A stretch of DNA of 64,000 nucleotides, taken from Amia ocellicauda (lineage: Eukaryota > Chordata > Actinopteri > Amiiformes > Amiidae). Positions 29,001 through 43,219 of this stretch are shown one piece after another; position 1 is the stretch's first letter; the number at the start of each line of letters is the position of its first letter. The position numbers and the translations under genes were made by a program. The notes under the pieces are model-generated. The model was not told the DNA's origin, ran no database searches, and saw only the letters and a list, made by a program, of their open reading frames with translations. The stretch spans positions 56,617,497-56,681,496 of the forward strand of contig NC_089851.1 in assembly GCF_036373705.1 (NCBI RefSeq). Direction: 5' to 3'.

Positions 29001-30077
29001 GTAGCATAGTAGCATAACAGCAGATCACGGACCACTGTCAATCAGATGCTTGCCTTGCCGTCCATCCATCCATCTATCTATCTATCTATCTATGACTCTT
29101 GATATCTAACTCTCTTAATTGCTATCGCTCCCCCAATGGTCAGTAGCATTGTAGCATAACAGCAGATCACGGACCAATGTCAATCAGATGCTTGCCTTGC
29201 CGTCCATCCATCCATCCATCTATCTATCAATCTATCAATGACTCTCGATATCTAACTCTCTTACTTGCTATCGCTCCCCCAATGGTCAGTAGCATAGTAG
29301 CATAACAGCAGATCACGGACCACTGTCAATCAGATGCTTGCCTTGCCGTCCATCCATCCATCCATCTATCTATCTATCTATCAATGACTCTCGATATCTA
29401 ACTCTCTTACTTGCTATCGCTCCCCCAATGGTCAGTAGCATAGTAGCATAACAGCAGATCACGGACCACTGTCAATCAGATGCTTGCCTTGCCGTCCATC
29501 CATCCATCCATCTATCTATCTATCTATCAATGACTCTCGATATCTAACTCTCTTACGTGCTATCGCTCCCCCAATGGTCAGTAGCATAGTAGCATAACAG
29601 CAGATCACGGACCACTGTCAATCAGATGCTTGCCTTGCCGTCCATCCATCCATCTATCTATCTATCTATCTATGACTCTTGATATCTAACTCTCTTGCTT
29701 GCTATCGCTCCCCCAATGGTCAGTAGCATAGTAGCATAACAGCAGATCACGGACCACTGTCACTCAGATGCTTGCCTTGCCGTCCATCCATCCATCCATC
29801 TATCTATCTATCTATCAATGACTCTCGATATCTAACTCTCTTGCTTGCTATCGCTCCCCCAATGGTCAGTAGCATAGTAGCATAACAGCAGATCACGGAC
29901 CACTGTCAATCAGATGCTTGCCTTGCCGTCCATCCATCCATCTATCTATCTATCTATCTATGACTCTTGATATCTAACTCTCTTGCTTGCTATCGCTCCC
30001 CCAATGGTCAGTAGCATTGTAGCATAACAGCAGATCACGGACCAATGTCAATCAGATGCTTGCCTTGCCGTCCATCC

Positions 30078-30111
<34 letters not shown>

Positions 30112-32932
30112 GACTCTCGATATCTAACTCTCTTGCTTGCTATCGCTCCCCCAATGGTCAGTAGCATAGTAGCATAACAGCAGATCACGGACCACTGTCA
30201 ATCAGATGCTTGCCTTGCCGTCCATCCATCCATCCATCTATCTATCAATCTATCAATGACTCTCGATATCTAACTCTCTTACTTGCTATCGCTCCCCCAA
30301 TGGTCAGTAGCATAGTAGCATAACAGCAGATCACGGACCACTGTCAATCAGATGCTTGCCTTGCCGTCCATCCATCCATCCATCTATCTATCTATCTATC
30401 AATGACTCTCGATATCTAACTCTCTTACTTGCTATCGCTCCCCCAATGGTCAGTAGCATAGTAGCATAACAGCAGATCACGGACCACTGTCAATCAGATG
30501 CTTGCCTTGCCGTCCATCCATCCATCTATCTATCTATCTATCTATGACTCTTGATATCTAACTCTCTTGCTTGCTATCGCTCCCCCAATGGTCAGTAGCA
30601 TAGTAGCATAACAGCAGATCACGGACCACTGTCAATCAGATGCTTGCCTTGCCGTCCATCCATCCATCTATCTATCTATCTATCTATGACTCTTGATATC
30701 TAACTCTCTTGCTTGCTATCGCTCCCCCAATGGTCAGTAGCATTGCAGCATAACAGCAGATCACGGACCACTGTCAATCAGATGCTTGCCTTGCCGTCCA
30801 TCCATCCATCTATCTATCTATCTATCTATGACTCTCGATATCTAACTCTCTTGCTTGCTATCGCTCCCCCAATGGTCAGTAGCATAGTAGCATAACAGCA
30901 GATCACGGACCACTGTCAATCAGATGCTTGCCTTGCCGTCCATCCATCCATCCATCTATCTATCTATCTATGACTCTTGATATCTAACTCTCTTGCTTGC
31001 TATCGCTCCCCCAATGGTCAGTAGCATAGTAGCATAACAGCAGATCACGGACCACTGTCACTCAGATGCTTGCCTTGCCGTCCATCCATCCATCCATCTA
31101 TCTATCTATCTATCAATGACTCTCGATATCTAACTCTCTTGCTTGCTATCGCTCCCCCAATGGTCAGTAGCATAGTAGCATAACAGCAGATCACGGACCA
31201 CTGTCAATCAGATGCTTGCCTTGCCGTCCATCCATCCATCTATCTATCTATCTATCTATGACTCTTGATATCTAACTCTCTTGCTTGCTATCGCTCCCCC
31301 AATGGTCAGTAGCATTGTAGCATAACAGCAGATCACGGACCAATGTCAATCAGATGCTTGCCTTGCCGTCCATCCATCTATCTATCTATCTATCTATCTA
31401 TCTATGACTCTCGATATCTAACTCTCTTGCTTGCTATCGCTCCCCCAATGGTCAGTAGCATAGTAGCATAACAGCAGATCACGGACCACTGTCAATCAGA
31501 TGCTTGCCTTGCCGTCCATCCATCCATCCATCTATCTATCAATCTATCAATGACTCTCGATATCTAACTCTCTTACTTGCTATCGCTCCCCCAATGGTCA
31601 GTAGCATAGTAGCATAACAGCAGATCACGGACCACTGTCAATCAGATGCTTGCCTTGCCGTCCATCCATCCATCCATCTATCTATCTATCTATCAATGAC
31701 TCTCGATATCTAACTCTCTTACTTGCTATCGCTCCCCCAATGGTCAGTAGCATAGTAGCATAACAGCAGATCACGGACCACTGTCAATCAGATGCTTGCC
31801 TTGCCGTCCATCCATCCATCTATCTATCTATCTATCTATGACTCTTGATATCTAACTCTCTTGCTTGCTATCGCTCCCCCAATGGTCAGTAGCATAGTAG
31901 CATAACAGCAGATCACGGACCACTGTCACTCAGATGCTTGCCTTGCCGTCCATCCATCCATCCATCTATCTATCTATCTATCAATGACTCTCGATATCTA
32001 ACTCTCTTGCTTGCTATCGCTCCCCCAATGGTCAGTAGCATAGTAGCATAACAGCAGATCACGGACCACTGTCAATCAGATGCTTGCCTTGCCGTCCATC
32101 CATCCATCTATCTATCTATCTATCTATGACTCTTGATATCTAACTCTCTTAATTGCTATCGCTCCCCCAATGGTCAGTAGCATTGTAGCATAACAGCAGA
32201 TCACGGACCAATGTCAATCAGATGCTTGCCTTGCCGTCCATCCATCCATCCATCTATCTATCAATCTATCAATGACTCTCGATATCTAACTCTCTTACTT
32301 GCTATCGCTCCCCCAATGGTCAGTAGCATAGTAGCATAACAGCAGATCACGGACCACTGTCAATCAGATGCTTGCCTTGCCGTCCATCCATCCATCCATC
32401 TATCTATCTATCTATCAATGACTCTCGATATCTAACTCTCTTACTTGCTATCGCTCCCCCAATGGTCAGTAGCATAGTAGCATAACAGCAGATCACGGAC
32501 CACTGTCAATCAGATGCTTGCCTTGCCGTCCATCCATCCATCTATCTATCTATCTATCTATGACTCTTGATATCTAACTCTCTTGCTTGCTATCGCTCCC
32601 CCAATGGTCAGTAGCATAGTAGCATAACAGCAGATCACGGACCACTGTCACTCAGATGCTTGCCTTGCCGTCCATCCATCCATCCATCTATCTATCTATC
32701 TATCAATGACTCTCGATATCTAACTCTCTTGCTTGCTATCGCTCCCCCAATGGTCAGTAGCATAGTAGCATAACAGCAGATCACGGACCACTGTCAATCA
32801 GATGCTTGCCTTGCCGTCCATCCATCCATCTATCTATCTATCTATCTATGACTCTTGATATCTAACTCTCTTGCTTGCTATCGCTCCCCCAATGGTCAGT
32901 AGCATTGTAGCATAACAGCAGATCACGGACCA

Positions 32933-33883
32933 ATGTCAATCAGATGCTTGCCTTGCCGTCCATCCATCTATCTATCTATCTATCTATCTATCTATGACTC
33001 TCGATATCTAACTCTCTTGCTTGCTATCGCTCCCCCAATGGTCAGTAGCATAGTAGCAAAACAGCAGATCACGGACCACTGTCAATCAGATGCTTGCCTT
33101 GCCGTCCATCCATCCATCCATCTATCTATCAATCTATCAATGACTCTCGATATCTAACTCTCTTACTTGCTATCGCTCCCCCAATGGTCAGTAGCATAGT
33201 AGCATAACAGCAGATCACGGACCACTGTCAATCAGATGCTTGCCTTGCCGTCCATCCATCCATCCATCTATCTATCTATCTATCAATGACTCTCGATATC
33301 TAACTCTCTTACTTGCTATCGCTCCCCCAATGGTCAGTAGCATAGTAGCATAACAGCAGATCACGGACCACTGTCACTCAGATGCTTGCCTTGCCGTCCA
33401 TCCATCCATCCATCTATCTATCTATCTATCAATGACTCTCGATATCTAACTCTCTTGCTTGCTATCGCTCCCCCAATGGTCAGTAGCATAGTAGCATAAC
33501 AGCAGATCACGGACCACTGTCAATCAGATGCTTGCCTTGCCGTCCATCCATCCATCTATCTATCTATCTATCTATGACTCTTGATATCTAACTCTCTTGC
33601 TTGCTATCGCTCCCCCAATGGTCAGTAGCATTGTAGCATAACAGCAGATCACGGACCAATGTCAATCAGATGCTTGCCTTGCCGTCCATCCATCTATCTA
33701 TCTATCTATCTATCTATCTATGACTCTCGATATCTAACTCTCTTGCTTGCTATCGCTCCCCCAATGGTCAGTAGCATAGTAGCAAAACAGCAGATCACGG
33801 ACCACTGTCAATCAGATGCTTGCCTTGCCGTCCATCCATCCATCCATCTATCTATCAATCTATCAATGACTCTCGATATCTAA
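32933..33883. repeat. Recent local duplication with 726-bp offset
   Basis: A private variant AGCAAAACAGC (A for T in the usual AGCATAACAGC) occurs near 33055 and 33781. The 225 bp beginning at 32933 and at 33659 are identical. The offset of 726 bp equals five monomers, the size of the 5-mer sub-unit. Confidence 0.85.
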
Positions 33884-36800
33884 CTCTCTTACTTGCTATC
33901 GCTCCCCCAATGGTCAGTAGCATAGTAGCATAACAGCAGATCACGGACCACTGTCAATCAGATGCTTGCCTTGCCGTCCATCCATCCATCCATCTATCTA
34001 TCTATCTATCAATGACTCTCGATATCTAACTCTCTTACTTGCTATCGCTCCCCCAATGGTCAGTAGCATAGTAGCATAACAGCAGATCACGGACCACTGT
34101 CAATCAGATGCTTGCCTTGCCGTCCATCCATCCATCTATCTATCTATCTATCTATGACTCTTGATATCTAACTCTCTTGCTTGCTATCGCTCCCCCAATG
34201 GTCAGTAGCATAGTAGCATAACAGCAGATCACGGACCACTGTCACTCAGATGCTTGCCTTGCCGTCCATCCATCCATCCATCTATCTATCTATCTATCAA
34301 TGACTCTCGATATCTAACTCTCTTGCTTGCTATCGCTCCCCCAATGGTCAGTAGCATAGTAGCATAACAGCAGATCACGGACCACTGTCAATCAGATGCT
34401 TGCCTTGCCGTCCATCCATCCATCTATCTATCTATCTATCTATGACTCTTGATATCTAACTCTCTTAATTGCTATCGCTCCCCCAATGGTCAGTAGCATT
34501 GTAGCATAACAGCAGATCACGGACCAATGTCAATCAGATGCTTGCCTTGCCGTCCATCCATCCATCCATCTATCTATCAATCTATCAATGACTCTCGATA
34601 TCTAACTCTCTTACTTGCTATCGCTCCCCCAATGGTCAGTAGCATAGTAGCATAACAGCAGATCACGGACCACTGTCAATCAGATGCTTGCCTTGCCGTC
34701 CATCCATCCATCTATCTATCTATCTATCTATGACTCTTGATATCTAACTCTCTTGCTTGCTATCGCTCCCCCAATGGTCAGTAGCATAGTAGCATAACAG
34801 CAGATCACGGACCACTGTCACTCAGATGCTTGCCTTGCCGTCCATCCATCCATCCATCTATCTATCTATCTATCAATGACTCTCGATATCTAACTCTCTT
34901 GCTTGCTATCGCTCCCCCAATGGTCAGTAGCATAGTAGCATAACAGCAGATCACGGACCACTGTCAATCAGATGCTTGCCTTGCCGTCCATCCATCCATC
35001 TATCTATCTATCTATCTATGACTCTTGATATCTAACTCTCTTGCTTGCTATCGCTCCCCCAATGGTCAGTAGCATTGTAGCATAACAGCAGATCACGGAC
35101 CAATGTCAATCAGATGCTTGCCTTGCCGTCCATCCATCTATCTATCTATCTATCTATCTATCTATGACTCTCGATATCTAACTCTCTTGCTTGCTATCGC
35201 TCCCCCAATGGTCAGTAGCATAGTAGCATAACAGCAGATCACGGACCACTGTCAATCAGATGCTTGCCTTGCCGTCCATCCATCCATCCATCTATCTATC
35301 AATCTATCAATGACTCTCGATATCTAACTCTCTTACTTGCTATCGCTCCCCCAATGGTCAGTAGCATAGTAGCATAACAGCAGATCACGGACCACTGTCA
35401 ATCAGATGCTTGCCTTGCCGTCCATCCATCCATCCATCTATCTATCAATCTATCAATGACTCTCGATATCTAACTCTCTTACTTGCTATCGCTCCCCCAA
35501 TGGTCAGTAGCATAGTAGCATAACAGCAGATCACGGACCACTGTCAATCAGATGCTTGCCTTGCCGTCCATCCATCCATCCATCTATCTATCTATCTATC
35601 AATGACTCTCGATATCTAACTCTCTTGCTTGCTATCGCTCCCCCAATGGTCAGTAGCATAGTAGCATAACAGCAGATCACGGACCACTGTCACTCAGATG
35701 CTTGCCTTGCCGTCCATCCATCCATCCATCTATCTATCTATCTATCAATGACTCTCGATATCTAACTCTCTTGCTTGCTATCGCTCCCCCAATGGTCAGT
35801 AGCATAGTAGCATAACAGCAGATCACGGACCACTGTCAATCAGATGCTTGCCTTGCCGTCCATCCATCCATCTATCTATCTATCTATCTATGACTCTTGA
35901 TATCTAACTCTCTTGCTTGCTATCGCTCCCCCAATGGTCAGTAGCATTGTAGCATAACAGCAGATCACGGACCAATGTCAATCAGATGCTTGCCTTGCCG
36001 TCCATCCATCCATCTATCTATCTATCTATCTATGACTCTCGATATCTAACTCTCTTGCTTGCTATCGCTCCCCCAATGGTCAGTAGCATAGTAGCATAAC
36101 AGCAGATCACGGACCACTGTCAATCAGATGCTTGCCTTGCCGTCCATCCATCCATCTATCTATCTATCTATCTATGACTCTTGATATCTAACTCTCTTGC
36201 TTGCTATCGCCCCCCCAATGGTCAGTAGCATAGTAGCATAACAGCAGATCACGGACCACTGTCAATCAGATGCTTGCCTTGCCGTCCATCCATCCATCTA
36301 TCTATCTATCTATCTATCTATGACTCTCGATATCTAACTCTCTTGCTTGCTATCGCTCCCCCAATGGTCAGTAGCATAGTAGCATAACAGCAGATCACGG
36401 ACCACTGTCAATCAGATGCTTGCCTTGCCGTCCATCCATCCATCTATCTATCTATCTATCTATGACTCTCGATATCTAACTCTCTTGCTTGCTATCGCTC
36501 CCCCAATGGTCAGTAGCATAGTAGCATAACAGCAGATCACGGACCACTGTCAATCAGATGCTTGCCTTGCCGTCCATCCATCCATCCATCTATCTATCAA
36601 TCTATCAATGACTCTCGATATCTAACTCTCTTACTTGCTATCGCTCCCCCAATGGTCAGTAGCATAGTAGCATAACAGCAGATCACGGACCACTGTCAAT
36701 CAGATGCTTGCCTTGCCGTCCATCCATCCATCCATCTATCTATCTATCTATCTATGACTCTCGATATCTAACTCTCTTGCTTGCTATCGCTCCCCCAATG

Positions 36801-39179
36801 GTCAGTAGCATAGTAGCATAACAGCAGATCACGGACCACTGTCAATCAGATGCTTGCCTTGCCGTCCATCCATCCATCCATCTATCTATCAATCTATCAA
36901 TGACTCTCGATATCTAACTCTCTTACTTGCTATCGCTCCCCCAATGGTCAGTAGCATAGTAGCATAACAGCAGATCACGGACCACTGTCAATCAGATGCT
37001 TGCCTTGCCGTCCATCCATCCATCTATCTATCTATCTATCTATGACTCTTGATATCTAACTCTCTTGCTTGCTATCGCTCCCCCAATGGTCAGTAGCATT
37101 GCAGCATGACAGCAGATCACGGACCACTGTCAATCAGATGCTTGCCTTGCCGTCCATCCATCCATCTATCTATCTATCTATCTATGACTCTCGATATCTA
37201 ACTCTCTTGCTTGCTATCGCTCCCCCAATGGTCAGTAGCATAGTAGCATAACAGCAGATCACGGACCACTGTCAATCAGATGCTTGCCTTGCCGTCCATC
37301 CATCCATCCATCTATCTATCTATCTATGACTCTTGATATCTAACTCTCTTGCTTGCTATCGCTCCCCCAATGGTCAGTAGCATAGTAGCATAACAGCAGA
37401 TCACGGACCACTGTCACTCAGATGCTTGCCTTGCCGTCCATCCATCCATCCATCTATCTATCTATCTATCAATGACTCTCGATATCTAACTCTCTTGCTT
37501 GCTATCGCTCCCCCAATGGTCAGTAGCATAGTAGCATAACAGCAGATCACGGACCACTGTCAATCAGATGCTTGCCTTGCCGTCCATCCATCCATCTATC
37601 TATCTATCTATCTATGACTCTTGATATCTAACTCTCTTGCTTGCTATCGCTCCCCCAATGGTCAGTAGCATTGTAGCATAACAGCAGATCACGGACCAAT
37701 GTCAATCAGATGCTTGCCTTGCCGTCCATCCATCTATCTATCTATCTATCTATCTATCTATGACTCTCGATATCTAACTCTCTTGCTTGCTATCGCTCCC
37801 CCAATGGTCAGTAGCATAGTAGCATAACAGCAGATCACGGACCACTGTCAATCAGATGCTTGCCTTGCCGTCCATCCATCCATCCATCTATCTATCAATC
37901 TATCAATGACTCTCGATATCTAACTCTCTTACTTGCTATCGCTCCCCCAATGGTCAGTAGCATAGTAGCATAACAGCAGATCACGGACCACTGTCAATCA
38001 GATGCTTGCCTTGCCGTCCATCCATCCATCCATCTATCTATCTATCTATCAATGACTCTCGATATCTAACTCTCTTACTTGCTATCGCTCCCCCAATGGT
38101 CAGTAGCATAGTAGCATAACAGCAGATCACGGACCACTGTCAATCAGATGCTTGCCTTGCCGTCCATCCATCCATCTATCTATCTATCTATCTATGACTC
38201 TTGATATCTAACTCTCTTGCTTGCTATCGCTCCCCCAATGGTCAGTAGCATAGTAGCATAACAGCAGATCACGGACCACTGTCACTCAGATGCTTGCCTT
38301 GCCGTCCATCCATCCATCCATCTATCTATCTATCTATCAATGACTCTCGATATCTAACTCTCTTGCTTGCTATCGCTCCCCCAATGGTCAGTAGCATAGT
38401 AGCATAACAGCAGATCACGGACCACTGTCAATCAGATGCTTGCCTTGCCGTCCATCCATCCATCTATCTATCTATCTATCTATGACTCTTGATATCTAAC
38501 TCTCTTAATTGCTATCGCTCCCCCAATGGTCAGTAGCATTGTAGCATAACAGCAGATCACGGACCAATGTCAATCAGATGCTTGCCTTGCCGTCCATCCA
38601 TCCATCCATCTATCTATCAATCTATCAATGACTCTCGATATCTAACTCTCTTACTTGCTATCGCTCCCCCAATGGTCAGTAGCATAGTAGCATAACAGCA
38701 GATCACGGACCACTGTCAATCAGATGCTTGCCTTGCCGTCCATCCATCCATCCATCTATCTATCTATCTATCAATGACTCTCGATATCTAACTCTCTTAC
38801 TTGCTATCGCTCCCCCAATGGTCAGTAGCATAGTAGCATAACAGCAGATCACGGACCACTGTCAATCAGATGCTTGCCTTGCCGTCCATCCATCCATCCA
38901 TCTATCTATCTATCTATCAATGACTCTCGATATCTAACTCTCTTGCTTGCTATCGCTCCCCCAATGGTCAGTAGCATAGTAGCATAACAGCAGATCACGG
39001 ACCACTGTCAATCAGATGCTTGCCTTGCCGTCCATCCATCCATCTATCTATCTATCTATCTATGACTCTTGATATCTAACTCTCTTGCTTGCTATCGCTC
39101 CCCCAATGGTCAGTAGCATTGTAGCATAACAGCAGATCACGGACCAATGTCAATCAGATGCTTGCCTTGCCGTCCATCC

Positions 39180-39180
<1 letters not shown>

Positions 39181-39256
<76 letters not shown>
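39181..39256. repeat. (TCTA)19 in a CCAATGTC-type monomer
   Basis: Longest TCTA run of domain B, again directly after GGACCAATGTC and two TCCA units. Confidence 0.97.
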
Positions 39257-39257
<1 letters not shown>

Positions 39258-41543
39258 GACTCTCGATATCTAACTCTCTTGCTTGCTATCGCTCCCCCAA
39301 TGGTCAGTAGCATAGTAGCATAACAGCAGATCACGGACCACTGTCAATCAGATGCTTGCCTTGCCGTCCATCCATCCATCCATCTATCTATCAATCTATC
39401 AATGACTCTCGATATCTAACTCTCTTACTTGCTATCGCTCCCCCAATGGTCAGTAGCATAGTAGCATAACAGCAGATCACGGACCACTGTCAATCAGATG
39501 CTTGCCTTGCCGTCCATCCATCCATCCATCTATCTATCTATCTATCAATGACTCTCGATATCTAACTCTCTTACTTGCTATCGCTCCCCCAATGGTCAGT
39601 AGCATAGTAGCATAACAGCAGATCACGGACCACTGTCAATCAGATGCTTGCCTTGCCGTCCATCCATCCATCTATCTATCTATCTATCTATGACTCTTGA
39701 TATCTAACTCTCTTGCTTGCTATCGCTCCCCCAATGGTCAGTAGCATAGTAGCATAACAGCAGATCACGGACCACTGTCACTCAGATGCTTGCCTTGCCG
39801 TCCATCCATCCATCCATCTATCTATCTATCTATCAATGACTCTCGATATCTAACTCTCTTGCTTGCTATCGCTCCCCCAATGGTCAGTAGCATAGTAGCA
39901 TAACAGCAGATCACGGACCACTGTCAATCAGATGCTTGCCTTGCCGTCCATCCATCCATCTATCTATCTATCTATCTATGACTCTTGATATCTAACTCTC
40001 TTAATTGCTATCGCTCCCCCAATGGTCAGTAGCATTGTAGCATAACAGCAGATCACGGACCAATGTCAATCAGATGCTTGCCTTGCCGTCCATCCATCCA
40101 TCCATCTATCTATCAATCTATCAATGACTCTCGATATCTAACTCTCTTACTTGCTATCGCTCCCCCAATGGTCAGTAGCATAGTAGCATAACAGCAGATC
40201 ACGGACCACTGTCAATCAGATGCTTGCCTTGCCGTCCATCCATCCATCTATCTATCTATCTATCTATGACTCTTGATATCTAACTCTCTTGCTTGCTATC
40301 GCTCCCCCAATGGTCAGTAGCATAGTAGCATAACAGCAGATCACGGACCACTGTCACTCAGATGCTTGCCTTGCCGTCCATCCATCCATCCATCTATCTA
40401 TCTATCTATCAATGACTCTTGATATCTAACTCTCTTGCTTGCTATCGCTCCCCCAATGGTCAGTAGCATAGTAGCATAACAGCAGATCACGGACCACTGT
40501 CACTCAGATGCTTGCCTTGCCGTCCATCCATCCATCCATCTATCTATCTATCTATCAATGACTCTCGATATCTAACTCTCTTGCTTGCTATCGCTCCCCC
40601 AATGGTCAGTAGCATAGTAGCATAACAGCAGATCACGGACCACTGTCAATCAGATGCTTGCCTTGCCGTCCATCCATCCATCTATCTATCTATCTATCTA
40701 TGACTCTTGATATCTAACTCTCTTAATTGCTATCGCTCCCCCAATGGTCAGTAGCATTGTAGCATAACAGCAGATCACGGACCAATGTCAATCAGATGCT
40801 TGCCTTGCCGTCCATCCATCCATCCATCTATCTATCAATCTATCAATGACTCTCGATATCTAACTCTCTTACTTGCTATCGCTCCCCCAATGGTCAGTAG
40901 CATAGTAGCATAACAGCAGATCACGGACCACTGTCAATCAGATGCTTGCCTTGCCGTCCATCCATCCATCCATCTATCTATCTATCTATCTATCAATGAC
41001 TCTCGATATCTAACTCTCTTACTTGCTATCGCTCCCCCAATGGTCAGTAGCATAGTAGCATAACAGCAGATCACGGACCACTGTCAATCAGATGCTTGCC
41101 TTGCCGTCCATCCATCCATCTATCTATCTATCTATCTATGACTCTTGATATCTAACTCTCTTGCTTGCTATCGCTCCCCCAATGGTCAGTAGCATAGTAG
41201 CATAACAGCAGATCACGGACCACTGTCACTCAGATGCTTGCCTTGCCGTCCATCCATCCATCCATCTATCTATCTATCTATCAATGACTCTCGATATCTA
41301 ACTCTCTTGCTTGCTATCGCTCCCCCAATGGTCAGTAGCATAGTAGCATAACAGCAGATCACGGACCACTGTCAATCAGATGCTTGCCTTGCCGTCCATC
41401 CATCCATCTATCTATCTATCTATCTATGACTCTTGATATCTAACTCTCTTGCTTGCTATCGCTCCCCCAATGGTCAGTAGCATTGTAGCATAACAGCAGA
41501 TCACGGACCAATGTCAATCAGATGCTTGCCTTGCCGTCCATCC

Positions 41544-41544
<1 letters not shown>

Positions 41545-41588
<44 letters not shown>
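41545..41588. repeat. (TCTA)11 in a CCAATGTC-type monomer
   Basis: Pure TCTA run in the same monomer class as the other domain B expansions. Confidence 0.96.
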
Positions 41589-41589
<1 letters not shown>

Positions 41590-43149
41590 GACTCTCGATA
41601 TCTAACTCTCTTGCTTGCTATCGCTCCCCCAATGGTCAGTAGCATAGTAGCATAACAGCAGATCACGGACCACTGTCAATCAGATGCTTGCCTTGCCGTC
41701 CATCCATCCATCCATCTATCTATCAATCTATCAATGACTCTCGATATCTAACTCTCTTACTTGCTATCGCTCCCCCAATGGTCAGTAGCATAGTAGCATA
41801 ACAGCAGATCACGGACCACTGTCAATCAGATGCTTGCCTTGCCGTCCATCCATCCATCCATCTATCTATCTATCTATCAATGACTCTCGATATCTAACTC
41901 TCTTACTTGCTATCGCTCCCCCAATGGTCAGTAGCATAGTAGCATAACAGCAGATCACGGACCACTGTCAATCAGATGCTTGCCTTGCCGTCCATCCATC
42001 CATCTATCTATCTATCTATCTATGACTCTTGATATCTAACTCTCTTGCTTGCTATCGCTCCCCCAATGGTCAGTAGCATAGTAGCATAACAGCAGATCAC
42101 GGACCACTGTCACTCAGATGCTTGCCTTGCCGTCCATCCATCCATCCATCTATCTATCTATCTATCAATGACTCTCGATATCTAACTCTCTTGCTTGCTA
42201 TCGCTCCCCCAATGGTCAGTAGCATAGTAGCATAACAGCAGATCACGGACCACTGTCAATCAGATGCTTGCCTTGCCGTCCATCCATCCATCTATCTATC
42301 TATCTATTTATGACTCTTGATATCTAACTCTCTTAATTGCTATCGCTCCCCCAATGGTCAGTAGCATTGTAGCATAACAGCAGATCACGGACCAATGTCA
42401 ATCAGATGCTTGCCTTGCCGTCCATCCATCCATCCATCTATCTATCAATCTATCAATGACTCTCGATATCTAACTCTCTTACTTGCTATCGCTCCCCCAA
42501 TGGTCAGTAGCATAGTAGCATAACAGCAGATCACGGACCACTGTCAATCAGATGCTTGCCTTGCCGTCCATCCATCCATCCATCTATCTATCTATCTATC
42601 AATGACTCTCGATATCTAACTCTCTTACTTGCTATCGCTCCCCCAATGGTCAGTAGCATAGTAGCATAACAGCAGATCACGGACCACTGTCAATCAGATG
42701 CTTGCCTTGCCGTCCATCCATCCATCTATCTATCTATCTATCTATGACTCTTGATATCTAACTCTCTTGCTTGCTATCGCTCCCCCAATGGTCAGTAGCA
42801 TAGTAGCATAACAGCAGATCACGGACCACTGTCACTCAGATGCTTGCCTTGCCGTCCATCCATCCATCCATCTATCTATCTATCTATCAATGACTCTCGA
42901 TATCTAACTCGCTTGCTTGCTATCGCTCCCCCAATGGTCAGTAGCATAGTAGCATAACAGCAGATCACGGACCACTGTCAATCAGATGCTTGCCTTGCCG
43001 TCCATCCATCCATCTATCTATCTATCTATCTATGACTCTTGATATCTAACTCTCTTGCTTGCTATCGCTCCCCCAATGGTCAGTAGCATTGTAGCATAAC
43101 AGCAGATCACGGACCAATGTCAATCAGATGCTTGCCTTGCCGTCCATCC

Positions 43150-43150
<1 letters not shown>

Positions 43151-43218
<68 letters not shown>
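43151..43218. repeat. (TCTA)17 in a CCAATGTC-type monomer
   Basis: Pure TCTA run in the same monomer class as the other domain B expansions. Confidence 0.97.
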
Positions 43219-43219
<1 letters not shown>

